NCBI GenBank assembly: GCA_033064195.1
Contig: JARBJD010000199.1
Span: forward strand, 1 to 64,000
DNA length: 64,000 nucleotides
Source of the DNA: Blattamonas nauphoetae
Taxonomy: Eukaryota; Preaxostyla; Oxymonadida
Direction of reading: 5' to 3'
Of the stretch, positions 11,306 through 23,800 are shown piece by piece. The translations under genes were made by a program, and so were the position numbers. How positions within the stretch are numbered: position 1 is the first letter of the stretch; every line of letters begins with the position of its first letter. The notes under the pieces are model-generated. The model made no database searches. It was given only the letters and a program-made list of their open reading frames with translations, and was not told where the DNA came from.

Positions 11306-11899
11306 TTATCTCGGAATTGCTTTCGTCAGAGAAATGCCATAATTGAGAATAGTGTTGTATGCTTCGTTATAGGCAATACTCATATCTTTTCCACCAACAA
11401 GGATCTTGAAAATGGTTCTAAACACTGGGAGTTTATTCAGACATAAGCACTTATCAGATAAATCATCCAGTTCAATCACCACATCGTTGATCCCAGTGAG
11501 AGTCGCAATCAGAGCACATAAATCACTTTGGTTCGTGATCAGTTTCTTTGATGGTTCAATGAGATTATTCAAGAGTTTCTTTTCACATGCGAATGCATTC
11601 TTGTAGACGAGCAGGAGCTGATCTTTGAATGCTGAAATATTGGAGGTGTATTCTCGGAGTGGAATGGAACGACTCTGAATTGGTGCTGATGGATATGTCT
11701 CCAGTGGTGGATCGTAAGCTCCACGTTCATTAGTGACCACAGGCTCAGAGCATACTCTTTCCATCCCCATCTTCGATCCTCTATTATCTACACCAGCTTT
11801 GCTCCTATCCTCGATGATGACATTGTTGGTGATTGATGTTGGTACTGAAGAAGAACTTGTGTGTTTCGTAAATTGACAACTTAGAATTGGCTGCATCAC
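11306..11899 (-). CDS. Polinton protein of unknown function, about 197 residues
   Basis: A minus-strand frame starts at 11899 just after a TATTTTTTATTTTTATAG-type motif. The first third is low-complexity and polar with Ser/Pro stretches (YDPPLETYPSAP). The rest is helical with regularly spaced hydrophobics, including a segment around FKDQLLLVYKNAFACEKKLL. No family motif was recognised. Being co-oriented with the virion-like genes suggests a structural or assembly role; this is inference. Confidence 0.55.
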   Translation of the reverse strand: MMQPILSCQFTKHTSSSSVPTSITNNVIIEDRSKAGVDNRGSKMGMERVCSEPVVTNERGAYDPPLETYPSAPIQSRSIPLREYTSNISAFKDQLLLVYKNAFACEKKLLNNLIEPSKKLITNQSDLCALIATLTGINDVVIELDDLSDKCLCLNKLPVFRTIFKILVGGKDMSIAYNEAYNTILNYGISLTKAIPR

Positions 11900-11939
11900 T
11901 TTCTATAAAAATAAAAAATATATATTAATGTTTTTAAAT

Positions 11940-12902
11940 TCACTTTTCTGCTCGATCTATTTCTCCCATTCCAGAACTGTCCAACTGAGCAAATCGATAA
12001 TATCCAGGCATTTCAGTTTGGTACTGATCGATATCATCATCTGTTCTTGTTGCATAGGCTTAGCGTGTCAGCTCATTGCAAAGTGTCGATATGTCATCTG
12101 AATAGCGATTGAAGTATTCTTTTAAGAAAGTTGAGTCTTGAGTGATCATTTGGAGAAACACTGGATGAATCTGTTCCTTGAAGGCTTTCTTTTGTTTCAA
12201 ACTGGGATTGTAGTCCTGTACATGATCCTGAAGCCATCTGTCCCACATTTTTGATGCTACTGTCGATTGAATCGAATTGAACACCATATTGTCTAATACA
12301 TGTTTCTCAAGATTTGCGGGGTTTCCTTGACTTGCACGAGTTATTCCCAATACACTTGTCATGAAGTCGCCAACAACTTTCTTCATTATTGCATATGGTT
12401 GTTGAGATCGTTTAGTCTTCATCTCTGCATAACTGATGTCTCGATAATTGGTTGGCAAATCGTATGTTCCATTCTTGAGGAAATTCCTATGCACTGCTTT
12501 TATTTTCCTTCCATTCTCTTGATTGAATGATGTGTATGGTTTCTGTCTTCGCATGTCTGGTGTTGGATTCATTGCGTAGTATGTCTCTTTGACTGGTCTA
12601 CTGTTGTATGGAGTTAGCATGGCACCATTGACTGCAATCAAATCTCCAGTATCATTCTCGTAGACCATCACATCAGGAACTTGTCCATATTGTTCTATTT
12701 TCGCAGTCCAATTTCGTCCAGTTCTCTTGATGTATTCTAACGCTGATGGAAGACTGCACAGAACATCATTGCGTCTGGTTTGAATATCATCGTCGGCATA
12801 GATTCGTTTCAATGCTGCTTGAGTCTCGGGTCCGTATCTCATTTTTGGTTTCTTCGCTTGTGCTTTTCTTTGTGGTTGAACGTACACTATCTTTTGTGAC
12901 AT
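11940..12902 (-). CDS. Polinton protein of unknown function, about 320 residues
   Basis: The frame starts MSQKIVYVQPQRKAQAKKPK, a strongly basic N-terminus, and continues as a mixed alpha/beta protein with a helical C-terminal half rich in aromatic and charged residues. It ends at TGA 41 bp before the next gene's start. It lies between the packaging ATPase and the virion-like genes. I did not recognise a domain; a DNA-binding or core protein would fit the basic N-terminus, but nothing more can be said. Confidence 0.55.
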
Positions 12903-12963
12903 TGTGTGTTTTCATACAAAATAAAAAAACCAAAAGTATATTTTAATTAGAGTTCAATCACAA

Positions 12964-13848
12964 ATGAAGAAATCTCCATTACCAACAATGTCAACATTGT
13001 TCCGGAGGGCAGAGCCCTCTTCGCTTACAGCATACGTGAATGCAAAATTAAGTGAAGCATCAAATAGGAATGTTTCTCATGAAGTGCAATCACAAATACA
13101 TCCAGACTTGAATTTCTATCGCAACAGTATTAATGTTCTCGTTGGAAACAGAGGAAGTGGAAAGACATTCAATGCTCTTCGAGAGGTTGCCAAGCTCCAA
13201 AATGTCCAAGTCAGAAATGAATTATTCCATCTCTTTGTCTTCGTCACTGATAAGAACATTGATCCAACATTCGACAAGTTCAAACCAATATTGAACGTTC
13301 CATATGTGAAAGTCAAATACGATGATGCACTTCCTTTTCTGTTGGAACTCTCCGAATCGAAAGCTGCTTATGAAGAAATTATTGACAATCAGTGGCAAGA
13401 TAGAATCACTGATGAATGCAGAGATGAATTGTTCGACTCACTGTACATCGATGATTTCTCAGTCAAGAATCTCCAAACGATTATCCTTCTTGATGACTGT
13501 CGTAGAATACTTGGTGAACGGAGAACATCCAAAAATAGAATGACAATGATGGACTTATTATTGGAGAATCGACAACCGAAATTCACATTCTTTCTGACGA
13601 TGCATGAACTGTTCAGTTTGTCAGCAGACATGAAGTCAAACATTGATTCGATGTGGATCTTTGGAGGATTCAACAAAGAACGAATCAGTCGAGTCTATCC
13701 TCAGTTGAACTCACCAATTGATATTCAACAATTCTGGAATGTCTATCAACGAAAACAAAAGTGTGAAGCAATTATACTTCGATACAACACAGATGGAGTT
13801 GCATTGAATGAGATCAACAAAGATGGACTAATCAGAAGGGTCCGTTAA
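12964..13848 (+). CDS. FtsK/HerA-type genome-packaging ATPase of the Polinton
   Basis: About 294 residues, the only plus-strand gene of the element. A Walker A motif GNRGSGKT lies near residue 60 and a Walker B segment IILLDD near residue 170, followed by a motif-III-like LLENRQPKFTFFLTMHE. Length and motif spacing match the A32-like packaging ATPases of Polintons and related DNA viruses, which drive DNA into the capsid. It starts 62 bp from the divergent 12902 gene, so the two may share a control region. It overlaps the convergent 13828-14214 gene at its 3' end. The frame is whole. Confidence 0.85.
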   Translation: MKKSPLPTMSTLFRRAEPSSLTAYVNAKLSEASNRNVSHEVQSQIHPDLNFYRNSINVLVGNRGSGKTFNALREVAKLQNVQVRNELFHLFVFVTDKNIDPTFDKFKPILNVPYVKVKYDDALPFLLELSESKAAYEEIIDNQWQDRITDECRDELFDSLYIDDFSVKNLQTIILLDDCRRILGERRTSKNRMTMMDLLLENRQPKFTFFLTMHELFSLSADMKSNIDSMWIFGGFNKERISRVYPQLNSPIDIQQFWNVYQRKQKCEAIILRYNTDGVALNEINKDGLIRRVR

Positions 13849-14214
13849 TTCTTGGATAAGGTTACCAATCGTCTCATCAAGACTTCGAAGCCTCATGCTG
13901 AGAGTATCTGTCAACGTTCGAATTGATTCTTCAATGTCTGATAATCTTTGATCAATCGATAGTGAATTAGGAGAAGTGGAAGCATCAACATATCGTTTCC
14001 TCAGTGCAATCTCACCTCTTATTGTTGTTATTCGATATCCATCAATTTGGATCATCCTATTCAATTTCTGTGTAGTGTACTCATTCAGTTCTTTTCTATT
14101 CTTCTCCAAGTATCTCTGAAAGTCGTGGATGTTTGTGAACTCTTTCTGCTCAGGATCAAACGGTTCTAAAATCTTTAGTGGTTTTCCAAAAGTTTCTAAA
14201 TCGTTTCGTGCCAT
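13828..14214 (-). CDS. Small coiled-coil protein of the Polinton
   Basis: About 129 residues from the ATG that follows an AT-rich start motif (the frame is open further upstream). The C-terminal half carries heptad-like spacing (IDQRLSDIEESIRTLTDTLS and on) predicting a parallel coiled coil. The N-terminal half is charged and helical. No family is recognised. Comparable short coiled-coil genes next to the integrase occur in other Polintons, but their role is not settled. Confidence 0.55.
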   Translation of the reverse strand: MARNDLETFGKPLKILEPFDPEQKEFTNIHDFQRYLEKNRKELNEYTTQKLNRMIQIDGYRITTIRGEIALRKRYVDASTSPNSLSIDQRLSDIEESIRTLTDTLSMRLRSLDETIGNLIQELTDPSD

Positions 14215-14281
14215 TTTAAATGGAATAAAAATATTTGAAACATTATTGAAAACGAACAAAGTTCTCAGATCGAAGATCGCA

Positions 14282-16195
14282 CTACGCTAGATTAAATTCA
14301 GCAATGAACTCTGGAGTTAAGTCGTCAATTGAGTCTGCATGGAACTTTGTGTGCTGAATTGGAACGTAGACAACTTTTGACAAACAAGAGAGTCTATTCA
14401 GTAGAGTAGCTACCACATTCCCGTGTTTGTATTCGATGAATTTCCCCACGAATTGAAACTGTCTACGCTTCTTCTGAAACTGGGCAACAGTCTTGTCCAA
14501 ATCAAGGTGAATCAACAGTATATTTCCTGGTTTGTATTTCCATAGCATTTGTGTTGTCTGTTGTCTTTGGATGTTCTTCAATTGTTCTTCACAACTGGAG
14601 ATATACAGAGCTTCAATCTCTCTATTGTTTTGTGCTTGCTGTGGAGTGAACTTGTTCCAGTACGCTCGATGCGGAGTCATGTTGGACTATTCCACCATCT
14701 GATTCATCATCGAATGATTTGCCATTTGTGTTGCATTGTCTTGAAATCCATCTCTGATTGTTCTGAACACTCGATCGACTATTCTGTTGTGATTTGTGAA
14801 TGGTGAGCTTGTGAAATATGTACTGACCTTCTGATGCTTGAAAAACGCTGATGCTTCAATACTAGTCCATGCAGCTTCTCCATCACCACGAATGTTGTTG
14901 ACATGAACTCCACGATGATTAATCAGATCATTGATTGCAGTCTTGACTTTGCTCCATGATTTATCCAGAACAGGAATGACAATTAAGTATTTAGTGTTGA
15001 TGTTAATTGCGAAGAGGTAAATCCGAAGAACTGTTTTCGACGTTGGTGATTGAATGAAAACGAGATCAATTTCCCATGATCCAAACTTGGGAGAAAAGTA
15101 TGGTCGATCACAATTCTGTGGAACCTTTCTGTCAGATGTCTTCTGTGGATCACCAGTAATTGCTTTGGACATAAACTGCATTTTTGATCGAAATGGATAC
15201 ACAATTTTCTCTGTTGTTTTTGTTACCATTGGTGGATCAATTCTCATTCTGTCACTTCCTTTTTCCCTCTGGATTTTTCTCGGATGTGCAACACTCCATC
15301 TATGATCAAATTCCTCATACCAATCCTGAAATGATCTTCCTCCGAATGGGATTTGTTTTGTGTGTGTCAGAATGAAGTTAAGATCATCGTTCGCAATAGT
15401 TCTGTTAATTGAGGCTCGAACAAATGTATCTCTGTTCATTTTATTTGCATCCAGAATGTGTGAGGTAATAAAGTGTTCCATATGTTTAAGATTATTCATT
15501 CTTGAGTTCTCAGCTTTGATCTGTTCATCTTCTGAATCATTTCTCTGTTGATGATCAAGCAATCCTTTCATTTGTTCCAACTTACTGAGTACTTGTTGTG
15601 TCGTAGGTTCGTACTGTCTGATCTCCAATGGATGTCGAACACTTTGAGTTGGTTGTGGTGACTTAGGAATAATGAGAACTTCATCTTCGAACCTCATCAC
15701 CTTTCTTGGACGTTCATACTCTTCACCAATCGATTTCAGGTTTCTCTTCTGTCCAATAATGATTGGAGATTCAGGTGATTCTATAACTATTGGCCTTTGC
15801 ACTGGAATTGGTATTGGTCTTGCCTCTGCAGGGCTTCGAACTCTTGGTGAGAGAATTGGTGTCACTTGTTGATTGTACTTTCGATGATATTCTTTATCCA
15901 TCTTGTATGCTTTTTCACATCTCCAATCACTAAAACGTTTTCCCAAGAATTCAATCAGAAACTGTGAGACTACTTTTGTTCCATCTGAAATCGTTAATTT
16001 CGGAGAGAGACCTCCATTGAACCAATCCTCGAAGTATGTTTCATCATTTCCATCAAATGGTCCATTAGAATCAGCGCCATGATAGACAGGTAAAACGTTA
16101 GTTAAAGTCCATTTCTTTTCGACTATTTTGTTTTTAGAATGCTGTGTGCACCGAAGAAACCTATTCACTAAAGAATTAATCTGTCGTGTGTTCAT
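14282..16195 (-). CDS. Polinton integrase (rve family)
   Basis: The central part holds a retroviral-type integrase core with acidic residues in SWEIDLVF and RGDGEAAW and a downstream block NHNRIVDRVFRTIRDGF. C-terminal to it is a Polinton-typical block TPQQAQNNREIEALYI and a basic SH3/chromo-like end (KPGNILLIHLD..FVGKFIEYKHG). The N-terminal 250 residues are polar and specific to this lineage. It would cut and join the element's ends to host DNA. The gene lies immediately downstream of the polymerase. In the host code it looks whole. Confidence 0.85.
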
Positions 16196-16218
16196 TTATT
16201 CAAAAATAAAGTTTGTGT

Positions 16219-17137
16219 TTATTCAATTATATAATCAGTTGCTTTCAATCCATGAATGAATGGAGGACATGATTCATTTTCAAGTACGATTGCCTTCAGA
16301 TGAATTCCACTGAGACTGAGTTTTTGCTGTTGTATTTTGGCTATCTCAAATCCATTACTGTCACCTTCGCTATTGGTTCTTCTTGTTTGAAAGTTCAGTG
16401 TTGTAGTCACTGTTTTCTCTCCATTCAGACACTTCACATAATCGTCGCTTGTGAGATTGGTTTTCTTCAGAGACACTCCTTTGATTTTACATTTCTCATC
16501 GAGAGAGTAACACTTGGGTGCAAGACAGATCATCTGTTCACCTTCTTTTTCAATTGCTAGTCCCAACAACTTCTTCTCATCATCAACTCCTTTTTCAGGA
16601 TTGGGAAACCATTCATATTTGTGAGTATCATAGAATGCCTTGTCAGCAATCACGTGTTCAAATTGTTGATGAATTCCTGCATTCGGATCACCTGAGATTG
16701 CCCAATATGCAGAGTCAGTATCCCCCTCACAGAAGTGAATCTTGTTCATGTCTAGGCATTTGTACATGAAATTGTAGATGAAATTCAGATACCAGAACTT
16801 GGCATTGTCGAGTGTGAACACTGCTTCTTGCAGACATGTCTTGCATGATGCTTTCTCTCGGTCTTCAATCACAATGTAGTTGTCCTCATTGATCTCTCTT
16901 GTCGCTACAAATCCTTTCATCATTTGTTTCAAATATGTTCTCTTCTCATTGCAGATTGTGATTGAGTTGTACTTCTCAGTGTTCATTCCATCATATCCGT
17001 AACTATCATTCAAGTTGGTCTTACAGAACTGTTCTTTTCCTTTGTTTCCAACCTTCATTGCTTCTATTCTGTCATTCATGAATGAAGTCACGAATGGTTC
17101 AAATCCAGCGTGTCTCGAGAACACCGTCACACTCTTA
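16219..17137 (-). CDS. Protein-primed DNA polymerase B, C-terminal part
   Basis: This stretch contains the polymerase motif B block NDSYGYDGMN and motif C GDTDSAYW, followed by a C-terminal thumb-like region. It is the last of four separated parts of one minus-strand polymerase gene of the Polinton and is cut from the preceding part by element B. Motif C with DTDS is diagnostic of family B polymerases. Described as a fossil part. Confidence 0.85.
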
Positions 17138-17297
17138 ATATTGGGGTGCATTTTTCGAGACTCAACACCCCTTTTTTATTTGCTTAATCGACATAATAAA
17201 TCTACTCATTACACCTCTGACTGGGAAAATCTCTGTAATTTCGTATCCACGTGCCTGGCTAGATCGAACCCACAATTTACTTTCAAACAGCTCAATC

Positions 17298-20287
17298 ATG
17301 ACTAACACTCTCGTTTGTTTTCTCGCACTCTTTTTCATCATCACACATGTGTCTTGTTCTCTTCTAGGTATACAATATTAGATTTAATCCACTCACTCCA
17401 TGATCAATCACATCTCTCCGTTGTGATCTCCCTGGAAGTGACAAATCTACAATAACCGCGCCATCACATCACACAGTCTTGAAAAGTGTGTATTTTCATT
17501 CCTTTCGGCATTCCAACTTCTCTCTTCTCTTCATTCAGCATCCTGTTCGTCGTTGAAGATCCTCCACCAGACTTCGAAATACTCGAACCAAAACAACAGG
17601 CAGGCAATCATATCCATCAATACAATCTTCAATCTCAGAATTGCCACCACTTCAGCCACTTTCGAATCGTATTCTTCATGATTATTCCATCAAGCACAAT
17701 GACGTCTGTACTGTGACGTTATGTCAGTTTTAACCCCTCAGTCATCTGTCACTTGGATTCGAGTGTCTTTTCGTGTCAGTTTAAACCTGTATTCATGCTG
17801 ACATTCAACAGAAACATGCTCTTCCAATGATTGTCATCCGAATCATCGTGAACCCGATAAGATTGTCCTTGTCATCTCAAAGGATGGGCAGAAGCATTTA
17901 TTACCAGATCCGATTGCTCCCTGAAAGTCGAATATGATGAACACCGTGTTGGATCAGGTCTGAGAACCGATCATCATTGTTTTCGTTCTTTCATTGACTG
18001 TGTCATTCTTTCCATCCAAATATCGTACAAAAATCATCTATTATTTTGGTTTCATTGTTCATCTACTCAACAGCGTCGATTCTTTCTCATTTAAGTCTTT
18101 CGCAACCATTCAAAACTCTGATCGTCCTCTATTTCCTCACATGGGTCATACAAAAGATAAAACTAATGGTCACCAGTCATTTCTGCTCCTTCATTCCACT
18201 TTCGATGGCGATAAACAAATCTGCTTCACGCAACCACTTGAAATCTTAGCAATCAAAAGGGGATTGCCATTCGAGAAGAAAACGTCCCTTTCCTGCCAAA
18301 CGTGACGGTATTTGAAAAGGATGTTCGTTTGTGACTGAGTAGATGAACATTATTGAACATATTTGCCATGGGAAGGCTGGAATCATGATCTGAATGTGTT
18401 GTTCATCTCTGCCGCTGTCCAGAACGCAACAAACGCAACGAGAAAGAACAACACAACATCAAACACGACACACTCATCCCCAATTGATGCTCACTTTGTA
18501 AATATGGTGCGAGAAACGGAAGCGTCGCTGAAAACGTGCCTCGGAACGTGCAACAACACGTTCATGACGTATCAGGTGTCACTGGACTCTTTCTGCACTC
18601 GAAAGTGTGGCGATGTGAAAGAAAAATCCCAAAAGCGTCCCAAAATCCAATCCGTTCCAGTCAATCACCCTCTTCACTCTCGCTAGGGGAATGACGAGGA
18701 TCCTCAGACTGAAGACGAAGAAATGTCCGAAAACGAGCCTGACGACTCAAACTGCATGTCCAAATGCCGTCTGTACAATATGCCGATCTGCATTACCGAA
18801 GCAAAAGCCAAAGAACTCAAACAGAAAGCAAGGGATGACAAGAAACGAATGAAGGCTCGCTTCAACAATTTGAGGAAGGAGGAAGAGTCTATTCTGTCTG
18901 CAGTGAAAGACGAGCTATCTGCTCTCGAAAAGGAGGAGAAATAAACACTCAAACGAAAGGGAACACCAAATTCTGCCTCAGCCACCCGTGTTCCGACAAA
19001 GAACTCTTGAAACACACCGATTCAACCAACCAATCCCAACCAGCCGTCTCCAGCCAAGCTTTATCTTTCCGTCCTCATCACACTCTCCGAAATCAGTCTC
19101 GTCTTCTCCTCCAGATTACAAGACGCCACATTGTATCCTCTCTCCTTCCCAACCAATCTCCGTTCACACACCGAACAAGACGAAGAGTCTCTGAGGCAGT
19201 GCGAGGACGAAGTATTGGACAGCATTCTCGATTGCGGCTCACACGGTGCGTCGTCAGCCAGCATCGAAGATTTCACCGCAGGCAAGCGATTGAGAATGAG
19301 GATGTGCGCTGCCCAGCTTGCTCGCTCACCGAAACTAGAACGTCGAGACTGCGTCCAAATCTGCGAAACAACTCGTCAGCAATGCTTCTCGACGTGCACT
19401 GACAAGCAAAAGCAGGTTCAGGGAGGATTTGGGTTTGGTGTGGACGAGGACGAGATTGGTACCGACTTCGAGCTGTTGAACATCATTGTCGCCCACTCCG
19501 AGTCGCAGATAACACAAATCAAGACCCAAAATCCATTCGACGACTTGTTCACAGAGGATCAGTCGAACCACCCAGTGACGAAGGTACATCGTGAGGGGAG
19601 ATGAGGGTGTCGCGAAGGGGTCGTCGAGAATGGATAACCTCGAGGATTGTGAGAGAGCTGCTGCGAACGATTTTTGGAAAGATGCGAAGCGAGAAAAGTG
19701 AACGGAGGGAATAGGAAGCGGATGCGATCAGCAGATGGAACAGTACAAGAAGAACAGAGATCACCCCTCAACAATGGGACAGCCTGAAGACCCCAAATCG
19801 ACACAACATGCCACGCATGGATCGGATGATCAGGAAAAGTTGAAGGAAAAACCGGATATGTTCAAGGAGAAGAAAGAGAAGGAAGGGAAGAAGGAAGAGG
19901 AGGAGAGATCGGAGAGAAGGAAGGGATTTGAACCAAACAAGAACGATCCACCAACACCAACGAATGAAAAGAAAGAGAAAGACACGGAAAGATATGAAGC
20001 AGTGAAGAAAGAGAAAAGGGAGGAGAAAAAGGAAGAAGTCACACCTGACGTGGAAGCAGAAGAAAGCTGAGGAGGAGAGCCTGAAGCAACAAGAATAGTG
20101 GAAACGAGATGCTGACATGGAAGCTGCTCCGCGAGCCAAACAAAACGAACAGAAAGAAGCCGAACAGAAAAAGCGGGAAGCAGAATCAGAAATGAGAGCG
20201 GAAGCAGAAAAGAAGAAACAAGAAGCAGAATCGAAGAAACATGAAGAAGAAGCGAAGAAAACTGAAGAGGAATGGATGTGTAGCTGA
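17298..20287 (+). CDS. Cargo gene(s) of element B: secreted CX3C-rich and Lys/Glu-rich protein
   Basis: Same layout as in element C. A signal peptide MTNTLVCFLALFFIITHVSC starts at 17298 and a GT donor follows soon after. A CX3C-rich frame runs 18363-19010 to TGA, reading through one TAG and one TAA as Gln. A second Cys-rich frame runs 19131-19604, and a Lys/Glu-rich frame starts at 19735. Relative to C, an extra G near 20051 shifts the last frame in this copy. Whether these are exons of one gene or several genes cannot be settled here. Confidence 0.55.
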
Positions 20288-20619
20288 CACGTCGTGTATG
20301 ATTCTGTTCTCGAAGGGCCAGGGGAGGATTGAATGGAAGCTTCTGCTCAACGGCGTACATCCTCTGCTCTGCTCTCTTTTTGGATTTCATTCGATCCACA
20401 GTCTCTTGAACAACTTCGTTCGACAGATACTTAACTACTAGACTTAACACAAGATTATCAACTGAACCTCACACAAGCTGAACTTGCAGCTTGGAACATC
20501 TCTCACTAAGCCACGGACTTCGCCAATTGGTGTCGTTTCGACGACAGATCTCTCACTGAACTAGAATATGCAACGAACAGCGAAGAGGAGGAAACCACAA
20601 AGATGCAAGAGGAACGAGG

Positions 20620-20965
20620 AAGAGCGAACAACGAGGATGAGCGAACGACGAGGCTGAGCGAACGACGAGGATGAGCGAACGACGAGGCTGAGCGAACGAC
20701 GAGGATGAGCGAACGACGAGGCTGAGCGAACGACGAGGATGAGCGAACGACGAGGCTGAGCGAACGACGAGGATGAGCGAACGACGAGGCTGAGCGAACG
20801 ACGAGGATATGCGAACGACGAGGCTGAGCGAACGACGAGGCTGAGCGAACGACGAGGCTGAGCGAACGACGAGGATGAGCGAACGACGAGGCTGGGCGAA
20901 CGACGAGGATATGCGAACGACGAGGCTGAGCGAACGACGAGTATGAGCGAACAACGAGGAGGAAC
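20620..20965. repeat. 17-bp minisatellite in element B
   Basis: About 20 tandem units GCGAACGACGAGGATGA alternating fairly regularly with a GGCTGA variant. It is identical in pattern to the array in C and shorter than that in A. Confidence 0.95.
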
Positions 20966-21338
20966 CAGCAACAAGGAAGAGCGAACGATGAGGATGTGTG
21001 GATAACAAGAAGGAAGGTCGATATCCGCTATTTCCCGAATTCAATATGTTCTTCTTGACTTAACACTCGCCAACGGTGCCAAACTCACTCTTACTTAGAT
21101 TCGTTAAACTTTTCATGTTTTTTTCGATTGTTTATGTCTGCATCGTTCTTATTATTTGTGATCAGTTCCTATTTTCGAAAAACATGTGATCCACCCTAAA
21201 TATAAAACAACAGAAACTCACCAACATGAACCATTGAAAAACTAAACTTTTCCCGCCTCTCACTGTTTGATTAATGTGAAATAATCTGATTTGTGTTAAA
21301 AAAAGGGGGTGTTGAGTCTCGAAAAAAAACGCCCATAT

Positions 21339-22950
21339 CGTCTACAATGAAGTGGCAATAGTCGATGAGGAACCACAGATAGTATGTCGAAAAGAACATA
21401 TACTGATCGTGTGTGCTCAAGAGTTGTGTCAGCTTTCTTTGTTTGTCATCAGTCTTCAATCCATGTTTCTTCATCAACGAATAAGTCTTCTCTCCAATGT
21501 TCTCTTCAGTCGTATTGACAACAATATTTCTGAAGATTGGTGGGAAATTAATGAACTCATTTATGTACTTTTCATCAATATGACCCCTCAATTCAGCAAC
21601 GAACAATGTCTTCTGATTCTTGTTCTCGATGATCTCCCGACATTCTTTTTCTCCTGTTGCTGTGTACAAACATCTTCCTGGCATGTACATTCTGTGTTTG
21701 GTGTATGGATTGTTCTTGTTCTTGATTGATGAGAAAGCACTTGGATACAGGGAATTAAAGTCAACACCGCAGACATGAGTCATTTTGTGTTCAGTGTCTT
21801 TTGAGATAACTCTTCCGTCTTCATACGTGAAGTGATTGATTGGTGTCACGTCTTTGATGTTCTGTCGATGTTGAACATTCGATAATCCACCAGTCACTGC
21901 GGCTCTCAGTTTGTGATATGTCTGTTCGTGTGTTAGAGTCATTGGCAATGATTTCCAGATGCAGTACTTCTTCAATTGAATTCTCAATCGTGTGAGATGT
22001 TCATCTTGGTCTGACTTGTAGGTGTTGCAGTAGTCACAGCAGATCTTTACGTTCTCTTTTGAATGTCCTTTTGAATTGTCGATTCTGTCCAGTGTTGGTC
22101 GAACTGCTTGTGAGAAGTGACTCTTGCAGATGTAGCACACCCTCTTGCACTGTTGAACGAACCACTCATAGTCAGATTCAGTTACGTTTTTGGTAGTATT
22201 GCGATGAGCTTTCTGGTCTTGATAAATGTACGATGCAACCTTGTACTTCCAGTATTGTTTCGTGATTTTTATTTCTCCAGATTGATCCACTCCATTGAAA
22301 TCATCATCAATATCGAAGTCCTTGTAGGCACACGCGTATTTGATTGCAGAAGCATTTGCTGACAGTGAGAGATTGTGCAACATGTCCACTTTGTATTGGA
22401 AGTTTAGATCGATCAGATTATCCAGTGGTGCAATCATGCATTCGACGTCTCGAATGTTGTAGAACTTTAGGTATTCCCATCGATTCTTAAATCCTTGTCT
22501 GTTCCAATCATCAAGGTAAAGTTGGTAATCAGTGTCGGACATTTCACTGTTGTTCAGACTGGAGTTGAATTCATATTTGGAGAATGGTTCTTGTTTGCTC
22601 AGCACTGCGTCGTAGTCTGATGAATCAAAAGATTCGGAAGCAAAGAATGATTTCTGAAGTGTGGTGTTTCCTCCAAAAGCCTTCACTGCATTGTCCAAAG
22701 TCATTGGTCCTGTGTATGACATCATGTCAATGAATCGAAGAACTTGTTGTGTTTTCTCATGTCTGATCAATACTTGTTTGTACTTCGTCGTCGATCCAAG
22801 GAAGCTCACCACTTTCCAATCCTTGTCAACGAGATCACGGAAGATGAGATTGATGTCGAATCTGGAACTGTTGAATCCAATGACACTGACTTCATTCTGT
22901 GAGGGAATTTCTGGATCGTCATATGTGACGTTTAGGATGATGATCAGGAT
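21339..22950 (-). CDS. Protein-primed DNA polymerase B, exonuclease II to motif A part, with HNH-like zinc block
   Basis: Motifs in order: an ExoII-type block VIGFNSSRFDINLIF, then an HNH-like Cys-rich insertion (CYICKSHF, LDRIDNSKGHSKENV, CCDYCN), then polymerase motif A VDFNSLYPSAF. HNH-like blocks inside protein-primed polymerases are known from other mobile elements. The part ends at element B on its 3' side and at the 3.8-kb insert on its 5' side. Described as a fossil part of the Polinton. Confidence 0.85.
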
Positions 22951-23569
22951 TGAATCAAAAACTGGTTGACAACAAAGTGCAAACTACTATCAATCTCATA
23001 CTGAGTTTAATTGTTGCATTGGAGCCCGTTTTGGCGAATGAGAGCGAAATTGTAGGTTTTATGGATTGATCGATGATCTCTTCGAAATATCAGCAATCAT
23101 TGTGAATTGAACACGAAATGATTCATGAATGGTTGTTCTCACTCTATTTTTCCCTTTTGGGTTCCAGATTAGGTGGAAGGTACAACACTTTCAACAGTCT
23201 TCATTCCTCCATCCCTCTTCTCTTATTCTATCCCTCATTGACAATTTTTGTCTCATATTTCGATTCATCTTTGTTCAAATATTGTTCATTCCTAGAATTT
23301 CAGGGGAAAGTCAACTGATTCGGACCAGGATGACGATGTGGCGAGTGAGTGGAAATCAAGGAAAACGGAAAGAAGATACACAGAAACAATGGGAGAGACA
23401 GGAAATATTTTAAAACGAGGAAGAATGATGGTAAAATGAATACCAAATACCACAGTTTTCGGAAGAAAACCACATGGGTCTGATGAGGATCAGAGACAGG
23501 GAGAGGTAGACAACGCTAGAAAGACAAGAACAAGATTAGTTTGACAGATGAAAAGAGATTTCTCAATAT

Positions 23570-23800
23570 TTTACGGAAGAAGAGAAAAAAAGAAGATGGG
23601 AGGCGGCAGCGGAGGAGGGAGAGCGGTGGAAGATGAGAACAGAGGAGAGAGAACGGTGGAAGACGACAACGGAGGAGGGAGAGCGGAGGAAGACGACAAC
23701 GGATGAGAGAGAGCGGAACAAGTCGAGATCATTGAGGATTGTGAACTTATATGTGGAAAAATTTTTGAAAACTTGGGACAGCAAGCCCCCGTACCACTAA
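23570..23800 (+). CDS. Charged repeat protein fragment ending in a YVEKFLKTW block
   Basis: The plus-strand frame is rich in Glu, Arg and Thr with loose repeats (EERERWKTTTEEGERRKTTT) and then the block NLYVEKFLKTW. The same block occurs inverted at 24115-24180, where it follows the 30-bp array on the minus strand. The two therefore look like divergent copies of one short gene placed head to head. No function is recognised. Confidence 0.35.
   Translation, partial: FTEEEKKRRWEAAAEEGERWKMRTEERERWKTTTEEGERRKTTTDERERNKSRSLRIVNLYVEKFLKTWDSKPPYH

Larger units (their letters stand above)
17143..21334 (+). mobile_element. Element B: 4.19-kb cargo-bearing TIR element inside the polymerase gene
   Basis: The left end reads GGGGTGCATTTTTCGAGACT and the right end is the reverse complement of GGGCGTTTTTTTTCGAGACT, as in A and C. 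ATAT lies on both sides (17138-17141, with one extra T before the element, and 21335-21338). It is almost identical to C over 4.19 kb; a one-base difference in the Lys/Glu-rich block and one in a T-run are the only ones I noticed. The copies must therefore be very recent. There is no transposase. Confidence 0.9.

Noticed and set aside
14282-16195. Reading the integrase region as two unrelated genes or a dead gene
   Set aside because: In the host's TGA-only code the region reads as one integrase with its usual C-terminal blocks, so it was annotated as one part.
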